From the NCBI GenBank assembly GCA_018398765.1, contig JAHBMJ010001751.1:1-26590 (forward strand): a DNA stretch of 26,590 bases. The letters run 5' to 3'. Positions 10,131 to 20,413 of this stretch are shown here, one piece after another (positions within the stretch are counted from its first letter, which is position 1; every line of letters starts with the position of its first letter). Origin of the DNA: Chromera velia (lineage: Eukaryota; Sar; Chromeraceae). The notes below the pieces were generated by a model that searched no databases, had not been told where the DNA came from, and saw only the letters and a program-made list of their open reading frames with translations. The translations under genes and the position numbers were made by a program.

Positions 10131-12405
10131 GTTCGAATGTGACTGTATATCCAGATATATACATCACAAGAATGCAAGCCGTGACGTAACCATCCCAGGC
10201 CGGCAGTGAACCCTAGCAGTGAACCTTGGAACAAACGCGAAACATAAATTCAAGTTCAATTCAATCCAATCCACTCTTTTGAATTCAATCCAATGCATAC
10301 ACGTAAAAAAACGTCGTATTCAATCGAACCCACAGGCAAATCAACAACCATGCATGCAGAGAAAGAGCCAAACATGGCAAGTTAGCATGCAGCATGCCTT
10401 CATTCCTAGCTTCATTCTCAAAGCTTTGCATGACAAGCCGGAACAAGAATACATGCAAAAGTCTAGGCAAAAGTGAGACAACACCAGAACCCCAAAGGAA
10501 GAAAAGAAGAAAGAACGGTCCACCGTATGACCGCTTGCCGACCCACCGTATGGCGGCAGGTCTTTTACGCTCTCTCAGCCTCGACAGCAACGAAAGTGGA
10601 GGGGGCTTACCGAAACATCCCTGGTCAGGGGTCTTCATAACGGCGGTGCGGATCCGCATTGCTGACTGCGCAAGGCACAAGGCACTCAGAGTGGCACTTT
10701 GACCCCACCCTTATCACTACGCAGCAAGCCACCTGCCGGCATAGTATATGTACATCAGTCATGCCATGACCCTTGCATGAAGAGTCAGGCAGACCAGAAA
10801 CATATAACTCGAAGAACCAACATGTATAGAAGACATGTGGTCAACGATACCATACTCACCCTCAAACATTCGCGCCGTTTCATTAGCGTCCTCAAGAATA
10901 TGATAAGACCGAAAAGAAGAAAGAAAGGGGAACTGACGCGTCTCTCTATAAACATGACACGATCCTTTGGGCTGTTGCATGCGTACGCACAGAAGGACGG
11001 ACGGACAGACGACCAATTGAGGTGTATGCAAAGAAGTTCAACGAGAGAACATAACTGCATACGAATGGACCAAGAAAGAAAAGAACCCAACCAAATTTTA
11101 AGAGGAACAGAATGAGCGAGGCTTCTGTTTGATCGCATGCCCTTCGATCGTTTTTCTCTTCATTCGATCCTTTACAGTCACACGGTCTAAGCTTTGTCGA
11201 AGACGACTGCAAAGGTTTTCTTGAAGTTCCTACAGTTGATGACCTTGAAGAAGAGCGCAGCGGCAGAGGAGGTGAGGTCGTCAAGATGCCGTGCAGGATG
11301 TCCAAGCAATCGAACTCTAACGAGACGTCTCGAAGTTCTCCTCCCTCTCTTCTCAGCCACTTGAAGGACCGAACGGAGTTCAGAAAGGAAACGGGTGTGA
11401 AGAGTGCACGGCAAGGTCCCTGAAGTATCTCTCGTAGAACGGGTAGGCGTAGTCTGCTTGCTCTCTTCGAAGAAAAACGATAGTCGAGGAAAGAGTTCAC
11501 CTCAAAAAGCGATCAGGTCTGTTGGTCATCCTCACGAGCATGAACAGGTGGGCAGTGACGGCACTCCTTGTCTTTCTCGTTCGTGGCCATCTTTGGCTAT
11601 CTCTTTGCACGATGAACGCGTTGTTCTCTTCGTGGTTCAGACACACCTCCTCGTTAATAATCCATCCCCGAGCCGCTGCAAGCCGGAGACGGGAAAAGAA
11701 AGAGGCACAAGAGGGAGGAGACGGTAACTGTGACTCGGAAAAAAAGATACCAGAGATGCCCATGTAGGCAGAAACACAGAAGAAATCCTTCAAGAAACGA
11801 ATGCGATGACTCAGACTTTGTGTTTCGAACGGCAGAAGTCTAAACAAGCCACGATTTAAATTGGAGATAGAGGAGACAAGAAGGAGAGGAAAGGTAGCTG
11901 ATGACCCATCCGCAGGACTCTCCGTCATCCTTCCTTGCGATGGGACCAGCGCGTTCCTGCTCTTCACAGAGGGCTCAAGAATCGTTCTGCAGCTCCTCCT
12001 GCACGTTCTTGGAGGCAGACTGAGCAGAAGATAGAGCGAGGAGACTCCATTGTTGACCGATCACGTCTCCTCAACACCATGAGAAGTCCTGTTGGAGACA
12101 ATGGGAAGGCAAGCCCTGGAGTTCTCCTGCTGCGTCTCATGTTTGGCAAGAACACAGTGAGGGCGAATGTCCTTCACAGGGACAGGGAAATGAAACTTTG
12201 AGAGGAGACAAGAGACTGCGAATTGTTGCAGTAAGGATATTTCAAAAATCGTAAGGAAACGATTGAATGAGCTTTCGGTTGCTTCACGTTGCCTCCCCAT
12301 GGTAATCCTTTTCACTTTTTTGTGTTTCTTCTTTGAAGTGATGTAGTTTCGATTTGCTGTCTCTCAGAACTAGAAAGGTGGCCTCTTTGAGGGCTTAAGA
12401 ACGTT
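10131..12405. repeat. Left arm of the fold-back element
   Basis: Its inner end fades near 12384-12405, where short blocks (CAGTTCTGAGAG, AAACGTTCT) still match the right arm in reverse complement. Its minus-strand frames correspond to plus-strand frames of the right arm but carry more interruptions. One such frame, at 11967-11497, has the conserved segments LNHEENNAFIVQRDS and MLVRMTNRPDR. Confidence 0.8.
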
Positions 12406-13037
12406 TGCTGCCAGACTGAAAGATGTTGTGCAAGAATTTAATTTCGAAAATGAAAATTTATATAAATTTACTGTATGTGATCAGGTCAGAAAAGGGAATT
12501 TACTGGTCAGAGATTTGGAAAAGAGCCATATCAGCTAATCTTTACGGGGCCATTTTTCAGTGGCCACGGCATGCCATGCCGCCCACGCCGCAGGGGTGGC
12601 CGTAAATTTTTTTGTGGCGGCTTGAAGGCGTGTGTAAGTTCCAACGTGCCGCCTTGTGGCCCTGTAAAAGTCAGCTAGGGGGGCTCTTTTTCAAACTTTT
12701 GACCGGAAAGTTCCCTTTTTCGACTTCTTCGTACGCAGTAATCCGTGACGAGAATTTTCACAAAAAAAAAATCAATATTTTTTTTTCGTGCGTGGTCTTG
12801 CAACATCTTTCAGTCTGCCTCTAAGGCCTGGCACTTATATTGGGTTACAGGTTTCAACACCCCCTATACATAAGGGTATACCCCCCTGTAATGTTACCTT
12901 TACTTCAAAAGTGGCCCCAATCGATCAATCTCATCAGGTTATGTCTAAAAATATTGAAAACATCTTCTGTTGATTGAGGTTATATGAGAAACTGACGAAA
13001 AACGATGTGTCCCTTTCACTTTGTAGCCAAACCCCTT

Positions 13038-13378
13038 GTAACCTTCTAACCTGTAACCTAAAATGGCCCTCTTCAAAAGTGATGTAACCTTCGTCTACAT
13101 GTATTTTAAAGTGTTTTTGAAGTGATTTGAAGAGTTTTTGAAAGTTGACTTTTTGGTTAGTTACGGACCTCAAGACCGCCTGTAACCTTGTAACTTGTAA
13201 CCTTGCAAGGGGACATATATAATAAGAGGTGTAACCTCATGTAACCACATAAGCTATACAGTAAAAGTGATTGATTTCGAAGTAACTTAACAATGTCATG
13301 CCGGACCTCCAGCTTGTGTGAAAAGCTCGTCCAAATGTTTTTTAGTTCATTTTTTATGTCATTTTTGCACTTGTAACC
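13038..13378 (+). repeat. Cluster of GTAACC hexamers (iteron-like)
   Basis: Eight same-strand GTAACC motifs occur within 341 bp at irregular spacing. Pairs are 10-15 bp apart at 13038/13053, 13182/13197 and 13231/13241. They may be binding sites for an element-encoded or host factor. Function is inferred from clustering only. Confidence 0.6.
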
Positions 13379-13379
13379 C

Positions 13380-13386
13380 TATATAA
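13380..13386 (+). promoter_or_regulatory. TATA-like box at the loop/right-arm boundary
   Basis: TATATAA lies about 40 bp before the ATG at 13422, which opens the 119-codon right-arm ORF. The spacing is compact but compatible with a TATA promoter having a very short leader. Confidence 0.35.
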
Positions 13387-13421
13387 GCCCAAGAGTGCCC
13401 CTCCCTACATCTGCCTGCATT

Positions 13422-13781
13422 ATGCCTGCACACAAACGTTCTCAAGCCACCTTCTTTCCAGTTCTGAGAGAAAGAGTTGATCAAAACCACACTTTTTCAA
13501 AGAAAAAAGATAAAAGAGCGCAAAGGATTGCTATGGGGAGGCAATGCGAAGCAACCAAGTGCTCATTCAATCATTTTCTTGCGATTCTTGAAATGCCCTT
13601 GCTACAACAATTTCCAGTCTCTTGTCTCTTCTCAAAGTTTTATTTCCCTGTCCCTGTGAAGGACATTTGCTCTCGTGGCACTCTCACCAACCATGAGACG
13701 TATAACAGGAGGACTTCAGGGCCTGTCTTTCCATCGTGTCCAACGAGGTCACGACGTACATCCCATGGCGTTAAGACGTGA
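13422..13781 (+). CDS. Small ORF of the fold-back right arm (119 residues), unknown function
   Basis: It starts at the ATG in CATTATGCC (MPAHKRSQATFFPVLRERV) downstream of a TATATAAG box. Upstream in-frame GTG codons are ignored. The product is basic, with Ser/Arg-rich ends and a hydrophobic centre (LLQQFPVSCLFSKFYFPVPV). The left arm has a homologous minus-strand frame (12315-12061) that shares MGRQ, SFN, LLQQF and FPVPVKDI blocks. That copy lacks this start codon and upstream region and ends differently. I see no known domain. It could be the first exon of an element gene continuing into the arm, or a chance frame. Confidence 0.3.
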   Translation: MPAHKRSQATFFPVLRERVDQNHTFSKKKDKRAQRIAMGRQCEATKCSFNHFLAILEMPLLQQFPVSCLFSKFYFPVPVKDICSRGTLTNHETYNRRTSGPVFPSCPTRSRRTSHGVKT

Positions 13782-13944
13782 TCGGTCGACAAGAATGAAA
13801 GCGCTAGAGTCTCTTCGCTCCTCCATCTGCTCAGTCTGCCTCCAAGAACGTGCAAGAAGAGATGCAGAACGATTCCTGAGCCCTCTGTGAAGAGCGGGAA
13901 CGCGCTGGTCCCATCGCAAGGAAGGATCACGGAGAGTCCTGCGG

Positions 13945-14334
13945 ATGGGTCATCAGCTTCCTTTCTTCTCTTTCTTGTCTCCTCCATCTCTACTTCTGCT
14001 GTTCGAAACACAAAGTCTGAGTCATCGCATTCGTTTCTTGAAGGATTTCTTCTGTGTTCCTGCCTACATGGGCGTCCCTGGTATCTTTTCTTCCGAGTCA
14101 CAGTTACCGTCTCCTCCCTCTTGTGCCTCTTTCTTTTCCCGTCTCCGGCTTGCAGCGGCTCGGGGATGGACTATCAACGAGGAGGTGTATCTGAACCACG
14201 AAGAGAACAACGCGTTCATCGTGCAAAGAGATAGCCGAAGACGGCCACGAACGAGAAAGACAAGGAGTGCCGTCACTGCCCACCTGTTCATGCTCGTAAG
14301 GATGACCAACAGACCTGATCGCTCTTTGAGGTGA
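13945..14334 (+). pseudogene. Conserved frame of the fold-back right arm, probably a degraded element gene
   Basis: This frame is shared with the left arm (minus, 11967-11497). Conserved segments include FLKDFFC, INEEV, LNHEENNAFIVQRDS and TAHLFMLVRMTNRPDR. The internal sequence TCTCCGGCTTGCAG at about 14140-14157 looks like a 3' splice site, so only part of the frame may be exonic. No domain is recognised. Substitutions between arms alter residues as freely as silent sites, so present-day coding function is doubtful. Confidence 0.25.
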
Positions 14335-15656
14335 ACTCCTTCCTCGACTATCGCTTTTCTTCGAAGAGAGCAAGCAGACTACGCCTACCCGTTCTACGAG
14401 AGATACTTTAGGGACCTTGCTGTGCATCTAGGCCGTGCACTCCTCGCACCGGTCTCCTTTCTGGACTCCGTTCGGTCCTTCAAGTGACTGAGAAGGGAGG
14501 GAGGAGAACTTCGAGATGTCTCGTTGGAGTTCGATCGCTTGGACATCCTGCACGGCATCTCGACGACCTCACCTCCTCTGCCGCTGCGCTCTTCTTCAAG
14601 GTCATCAACTGTAGGAACTTCAAGAAAACCTTCGCGGTCGTCTCCGATAAAGCTTAGACCGTGTGACTATAAAGGATTGAATGAAGAGAAAAACGATCGA
14701 AGGGCATGTGATCAAACAGAAGTCTCGCTCATTCTGTTCCTCTTAAAATTTGGTTGGGTTCTTTTCTTTCTCGGTCCATTCGTATGCAGTTATGTTCTCT
14801 CGTTGAACTTCTTTGCATACACCTCAATTGGTCGTCTGTCCGTCCGTCCTTCCGTGTGTACGCATGCAACAGCCCAAAGGATCGTGTCATGTTTATAGAG
14901 AGACGCGTCAGTTCCCCTTTCTTTCTTCTTTTCGGTCTTATCATATTCTTGAGGACGCTAATGAAACGGCGCGAATGTTTGAGGGTGAGTATGGTATCGT
15001 TGACCACATGTCTTCTATACATGTTGGTTCTTCGAGTTGTATATTTCCGGTCTGCCTGACTCTTCATGCAAGGGTTGTGGCATGACTGATATACATACGC
15101 TATGCTGGCAGGTGGCTTGCTGCGTAGTGATAAGGGTGGGGTCAAAGTGCCACTCCGAGTGCCTTGTGCCTTGCGCGGTCACTAATGCGGATCTGCACTG
15201 CCGTTATGAAGACCCCTGACCAGGGATGTTTCGGTAAACCCCCTCCACTTTCGTTGCTATCGAGGCTAGAGAGCGTAAAAGACCTGCCGCCATACGGTGG
15301 GTCGGCAAGCGGTCATATGGTGGACCGTTTTTTCTTCTTTTCTTCCTTTGGGGTTCTGGTGTTGTCTCACTTTTGCCTAGACTTTTGCACGCATTCTTGT
15401 TCCGGCTTGTTATGCAAAGCTTTAAGAACGAAGCTAGGAATGAAAGCATACTGCTAACTTGCCATGCTTGGCTCTTCCTCTACATGGTCGTTGATTTGCC
15501 TGTGGGTTCGATTGAATACGTGCCCACATTGGATTGGATTCAGAAAATTGGATTAAATTGAATTGAACTTGAATTTATGTTTCGCGTTTGTCCCGAGGTT
15601 CACTGCTAGGGTTCACTGCCGGCCCAGGATGGCTACATCACGGCTTGCATTCCTGT

Positions 15657-15682
15657 GATATATATATATATATATATATATA
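15657..15682. repeat. (TA)n microsatellite
   Basis: About 12 TA units lie near the outer end of the right fold-back arm. The left arm has only a short ATATATA at the matching place, so the expansion happened after the arms separated. Confidence 0.9.
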
Positions 15683-15719
15683 TCTGGGTATAGTACCTGA
15701 TATACAGTCACATTCGAAC

Positions 15720-16348
15720 CTTACATTGTACTTTAATAGCATTGTATATTTAATAAAACGCTGTGGCTGGTAGTGTGGCTGTTTAAATATTAGACTTCAT
15801 TAAATTTCCTTTATATAATTTATGATATATCACTAGATAGATCAGGACATAGAAATTTAACTAAAAAGCTAGTTCAAAACTTTTTTTCAAGATTTTTAAT
15901 TAAACAATTCAACTTAGTTTTATGATTGTTCGATTCCTAGTTCGATTCGCAGCTTCAATCGCCTTAATTATTTTGATTATTCTAAGACTAATGATACAGT
16001 ATCACATGCACGTCATGCATGATAATCTGTAAACGATATGTATAGTACTAGACATAATAAAATCAATTTATAATCTATATTATAACCATTTAAGCAACAC
16101 GTCTTAACACAATCAAGGCAAACCCTAGGGCAAACCATTGGTTTTCAATACACATCAATATCAGATTATTATCAATTATGTATATAAAAAATCTCACGCT
16201 GAAATTCCTTGGTTTTGAAAGACTTTTCCAGACAGCAACGTACTAGTTTACTCATTTATCTTACCATATGAGCTGCACCTGGAGCTATGCTATTTACGCT
16301 ACATTTTTTTCTTTTTGTCAACCACTGCAATTCATAACACAGTTCTTT
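15720..16348. other. AT-rich spacer, no gene
   Basis: This stretch is strongly AT-rich, with no ORF of note. It separates the fold-back element from the 3' end of the minus-strand coiled-coil gene. I see no tRNA cloverleaf, although two GTTCGATTC-like strings occur near 15930-15950. Confidence 0.6.
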
Positions 16349-18044
16349 TTATCGTTTGTGCCCCTTCTTGGTTGATAGCGCGTGCCCTTTTTTTGGACCA
16401 TCCTTAGCAGAATTAAGATCCGTTAAGCTCCGGACCTCTCCGAGCGTTGTACCTGCTGGTCCCTGGTCAGGTTCACTCTGTTGCATGTAAATGGATCTGG
16501 TCAGGTCTCCTGCTAGAATGATGTCCTCAATGTTCGAAGGATACTCCAGTCGCATGCCCTGGCTCTGGGCCTTCAACTTCCACCACTGCAAATGAGACAG
16601 ATACCAAGATTCAGGCTCAAGGAAGAAAACTTTTAGTACAAGAAGAAAAGGAAGGAGGGAAGATGGTAGGAGTTCTTCAAGAGAGAGACACGCCAGTGAC
16701 CAATGATCGAGAAAGAGACTGACCAGCAGTTTTTTCTTTTCCATGTCCAGACTTTTCTCTCTTGCCTCCAAAGATGCGATTCGCTTCTCGTATTCCCTCA
16801 CTCGACCTCTGCAGGCAGATCAACCATCAGTTTGGAACACGGGAACGAAGAAAAAATCAGAGAAGCACAGAAGCGAAAGGAGGGAAGATTTATGGTGGCA
16901 AGCATGCAATGACGAAACATAGAACGCAAGGAAGGGAGGAGGGGGAAAAATGGGAGAGTGTGAAATGAGAAGCCTGCATACACCTGAGAACAGACAGAGG
17001 TGCAGATGCACACCCGTCACTTTCAACGACAAGAACAATGCAAACATGCACTCACATGCACGCACTTGCTCTCTCTTTCTGTTTGTCTCTCACTCTTTCT
17101 CTTTGTCTTCCCCCCCCCTCTCTATCTGTTTCCTGTTTTGGTGGGGTTCCATTTAGCGACCTGTCTGTCTGCCTCTCTGTAGTCTGTCTACTTTTCACAA
17201 GCCTTTTAGACAGGTAGGTGCACCGACGCCATTTGTGCCTACTGTTTTTTTCCCCCTTGAATTCTCGTTGTTCTCACATGTCCCTCTCTCGACATTCTTT
17301 CTCCTTTCCAGTCTATCCCCCTATTCACTCACTTGAGGGCCTCATTTTGTCCCAAGAGATTCACTGTGGAGATGTCGTCAGGGTCCTGTGATTGTACGTC
17401 CATGCAGCAGCAGCGTGAGCGAACAGGAAGATGAGGGCGCATGACGACCAAACGGGGGGGGATGGAGAGAGAGGAGTGACCTGCTGCCTGCCTGCGTGCT
17501 TTGCAGCAAAAAGTCCACGATTCCTCGCTTTTCCTCTCATCTGCCTCTTTCACTATTCCTGTCAATGGGCAGAGGCTCCAACAGAAGGAATAGAAATCGT
17601 GTTTCCCTGTGGTCTTCACACTCTTTCTCAAAAACTTGGAATACATTTCATCGCTCTACCAAGAAATGACCGACCACTCCACGAACACACACAGGGGGCT
17701 GGAGGTGCCCAAAATCATGTCCGTCACTTTCTGAAAGGAAGCCACGTACGTATGAATAAACAAGGAAGAGGACATGAAGGCAGTGGGGGAGAAAGCAGAA
17801 AAGGAAAACGCACTGAACAAACACCCCACAATCCGCAATCGACCCACACACCTCTACACTGGCCCTCCGAGCCCGGGGAGCGGCTTGAGGGGGCGCATTT
17901 GCACTTCCCCTTCCGCTCACTCCTCCTGCACGCAAAAGACGGAAGTGAGAGAGTGACCGAGGGAAGAGGAGAGAATGGGAATTCGCCTGGCTGAGGATCG
18001 AAGGGGGCGCATGAGAAGACGAGTGAATGAGATTTATGGAGGGA

Positions 18045-18090
<46 letters not shown>

Positions 18091-18102
18091 TACACCCATA
18101 CT

Positions 18103-18200
<98 letters not shown>

Positions 18201-18265
18201 CACACACGCACACACACGCACACACACGTACACACACACACATACACACACATACACACACATAC

Positions 18266-18316
<51 letters not shown>

Positions 18317-19784
18317 ATCCCCATTTACAATCGCATGCATGGATACGCTCCCTTTCAGTCTTACCCGGCAGCTCAAGGGTCAGTGCGGCAAGTCTGTCTG
18401 TTTTGTGCAGCTCTGACACGGCAACTGTTCGTGACCTGCGCAGACAAGACACATGGACGTTTTTCTTTTCAGGAACAGAAGTCTCCTAGTTCTCCGGCTT
18501 TCCAACGCAGACATTGTTTATGTGAACGACAGACAGAAACTCTCACCCGACGGTACCTGCAGTTTTGGGGTCTGTATGAGCAAGAAAGAAGGAAACTATG
18601 TAAGAAAGAAAGAAAGAAAGAAACCAGCAGCTGATTTTACAACAACGTATGAGGCAGAAGAAAGGACGAAACTGGATGGATGGAAGTCGCACAAATTTAT
18701 CTAACTTTGCGAATCAGAAAAGGCTAAGTTAGTTGCACAAGCAGAGACAGACACCTTTTGCGATTCTGCTGACCGAGTTACTCTCCTTTCTGGTTTGGAT
18801 TGAGAGACCATGACCTCATCCTCCTCCTGAAAAGTCGCGTTCCCCCCTGCACTCCGTCTGGACCTCTGGGAGACCCCAAGGTTGAGGGACTTGGAGGGGG
18901 AGCTTTTGTCCTTCAATCCGAACTCACTCACCGGGTCTGTCTGACAAAAGTTGTCACTCAGCACTTTCCCTGATCAGAGGAGGAAAAAAGAGAGGGGCAA
19001 ACCACGCAGAACAGAAAAACATTCAGGGATGGGCGCAATCATCTTCTTTCAGGTTGTCACTTGTCTGGCACTGCTTGACTTTCTGAAAAAGAAACGGAAA
19101 CATGAGGGGGAAAGACTCGTATACTCTGTCTGTCGGGCCGGCTCACTAGTAGACTGACTGACAGACTGAGTCGCTGGCTCACAGACCACTCACAGATTAA
19201 CGGTCAAGCTAACACATTGACTGCTTGACTGGCTATGTGGCTAAATAACGAGCTCCAGCTCACAATATTCAAGGACAAGAAAACGGCCTGTTGCGGCAAT
19301 AAGCTGACTCACGTCTTTGTCCCTCCTTTCGTTCTATTTGCGCATCTTTCGGGTTTCCAACGGTCTGTTTCATCTGCGCGACCTCATTCTCGAGTGCCTT
19401 GGTTGCTCTTTTGTGGTTCTGCACGGCCACTGTGGACTCCAGAAGGGTCTTCTCGGAGAGAAGCAGGTCATCAAAGTTGGTATCAAACTCTCTCCCAAGA
19501 GAGAGAAAAGTCTGGTCAATCAGAGATTTGAAGGCCTCCCTACCGACATACGGTTTTGAAGGGTCGGCAGAATGAGGAGAGTGTTCGCGCAAAGGGGGAC
19601 CGGGAGGTCCCAAGGAAGCATCCATCCCCGTCAATTGGTTTGAATCTAGCTGTGTGATGAAATCAATCACTGCATAGGTGCTGAGGTGAAGGTCGCTCGA
19701 AGATTGGAGTTCATGCCAGTGCGCTGGAAGAGGACTGAGTCTGCTGAGAGATTTAGAGCGCTTTCCAGGAGCACATTCACACAT
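16349..19784 (-). CDS. Coiled-coil protein, eight exons, family not recognised
   Basis: Proposed exons, in transcription order: 19784-19313, 18969-18774, 18435-18365, 17925-17852, 17730-17671, 17385-17333, 16808-16724 and 16585-16349. Codon phases agree at all seven junctions (1,2,1,0,0,2,0), giving about 415 residues. Well-formed signals include donors AGAC|GTGAGT, CCGG|GTAAGA and TCAA|GTGAGT, and acceptors TCTGATCAG, TTTTGCGTGCAG and TTCCTTTCAG. Exon 1 (157 residues) has a Pro-rich region, then a helical segment (DQTFLSLGREFDTNFDDLLL) and a heptad-like stretch ending in ALENEVAQMKQT. Exon 2 is Ser/Arg/Lys-rich. Exon 7 is a clear coiled coil (REYEKRIASLEAREKSLDME). The last exon (78 residues) ends in a basic KKGHALSTKKGHKR tail. 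The protein is probably cytoskeletal or a scaffold, by composition only. The 60-bp exon at 17730-17671 is the least certain because its product is hydrophobic. Sequence at 17525-17590 could be an alternative exon. Confidence 0.62.
18049..18314. repeat. Long interrupted (CA)n tract in an intron
   Basis: About 265 bp of CA dinucleotides are broken by occasional CGCA, CATA and CGTA variants. The tract lies in the intron 17926-18364 of the minus-strand coiled-coil gene, so it reads as TG in the transcript. It generates long spurious His/Thr and Cys/Val ORFs in several frames. Confidence 0.96.
18602..18623. repeat. (GAAA)n microsatellite
   Basis: About five GAAA units lie in the intron 18436-18773 of the coiled-coil gene. 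Confidence 0.85.
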
Positions 19785-20413
19785 TTCTCTAAAATCATAC
19801 GAATATGAGTGTGCACCTCATCTCAATACGTACGTATGTATCGATGATACATGCGCCGATATATCGAATCAGGCATATATATATCGGTCCGGAGGTGTTG
19901 CGCTCACGTGATCGAGCTATAGCACGTGTTGCATTCGATCATGGCGTTGCTTCACATTCGTGTTGCGCGTGTTGCTCGTGTTGCTCAAGCAACAGCCAGT
20001 GTTCAAGCAACACCGGGCCGCGTTGCATGGGACGGCTGGCCTGGCAAGCAACACCTGGCAAGCAACACTTCCGAGCATCTATCGAGCATCTGCACGCAAC
20101 ATGCAACACCTGTGCAGGCGTTTCGCAAGTAGCAGCAAGTGTTGCTCACGACGGACGGTACAAGCGAATAATCGGATCGTTTTTCCATCTGAGATATATC
20201 CCTCATGCAGTGGCTTTCACAAATATATATTGACGGCAGTCTCACTCCGGCCGCTTTGGAGATCAGGAAAGCGATGCTTGCTCATTGGTCAACCACAGTA
20301 GACTTCGTTCGGCAGGTAGGCACATATATATTCGGCTACATACCCTTCATTCTGAAAGTTCAACTCCGCATCCAACAAGAGTTGCAAGGCAGCTCCTCTT
20401 CGTGTTCAGCAGC
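19785..20413. other. Divergent spacer with a GTGTTGC/GCAACAC motif cluster
   Basis: This 629-bp spacer lies between the start codons of the minus-strand coiled-coil gene (19784) and the plus-strand RRM/DAC-like gene (20414). It contains ATATATCG-type repeats near 19858-19886, a dense GTTGC/GCAAC cluster at about 19926-20145, and TATATAT at about 20324-20331, some 85 bp upstream of the plus-strand ATG. It probably serves as promoter DNA for both genes. Confidence 0.5.
19926..20145. promoter_or_regulatory. Cluster of ~12 GTTGC/GCAAC-core motifs
   Basis: The core GTGTTGC(TC) or its complement GCAACAC recurs about a dozen times in 220 bp, on both strands. It includes a perfect tandem duplication of CTGGCAAGCAACAC at 20041-20054 and 20055-20068. 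It also includes the inverted pair TGTTGCT-CA-AGCAACA at 19979-19994. The density and dyad arrangement suggest repeated binding sites. The role is inferred. Confidence 0.5.

Larger units (their letters stand above)
12406..13429. other. Loop of the fold-back element, with GTAACC iterations
   Basis: This is the unique sequence between the arms, and it holds no convincing ORF. GTAACC occurs on the plus strand at 13038, 13053, 13084, 13182, 13197, 13231, 13241 and 13373, and in reverse orientation at 12843. Variants such as CTAACC and GTAACTT lie among them. GC-rich palindromic sequence (GGCATGCCATGCCGCC) lies near 12570. The right end carries a TATATAAG box. Confidence 0.65.
10131..15719. mobile_element. 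Fold-back element: two ~2.28-kb inverted arms around a ~1-kb loop
   Basis: The left arm, about 10131-12405, is the reverse complement of the right arm, about 13430-15719. The outermost bases match exactly: left begins GTTCGAATGTGACTGTATAT and right ends with its complement. Similarity then continues through the arms with scattered substitutions and small indels. One difference is a (TA)n expansion in the right arm at 15657-15682. In conserved stretches the arms look about 95% identical by eye, dropping toward the loop. Degenerate ORFs occur in mirrored positions on both arms. None shows a transposase, integrase or reverse-transcriptase motif that I recognise. No target-site duplication is evident. 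The architecture resembles foldback (FB/TU-type) transposons, or an inverted segmental duplication. Confidence 0.8.
13430..15719. repeat. Right arm of the fold-back element
   Basis: This is the reverse-complement partner of 10131-12405. It carries the more intact frames: 13422-13781, 13945-14334 and 14524-14898. The last encodes a hydrophobic LILFLLKFGWVLFFLGPFVC stretch. A (TA)n run at 15657-15682 near the outer end is absent from the left arm at equal length. Confidence 0.8.

Noticed and set aside
10131..10145. GTTCGAATGTG terminal motif as a tRNA-derived (SINE) end
   Set aside because: It resembles a B-box, but there is no A-box or tail, and the motif is shared by both ends as an inverted repeat.
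15925..15955. tRNA B-box-like strings (two GTTCGATTC-type motifs)
   Set aside because: No paired acceptor, anticodon arm or A-box could be folded around them. The DNA is simply AT-rich with chance matches.
17517..17590. Possible extra exon of the coiled-coil gene (frame VKEADERKSEESWTFCCKAR)
   Set aside because: Both boundaries are phase 1, which fits neither neighbouring exon. Kept only as a possible alternative exon.
17648..18634. Long His/Thr-rich and Cys/Val-rich ORFs
   Set aside because: They are translations of the CA/TG tract in an intron. Only small parts of the minus-strand frame (17852-17925 and 17671-17730) are used as exons.
20285..20413. N-terminal extension of the RRM/DAC-like protein by 43 basic residues, possibly a targeting peptide
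   Set aside because: The extension would begin at TTG. The first true ATG in frame is at 20414, in a good start context.
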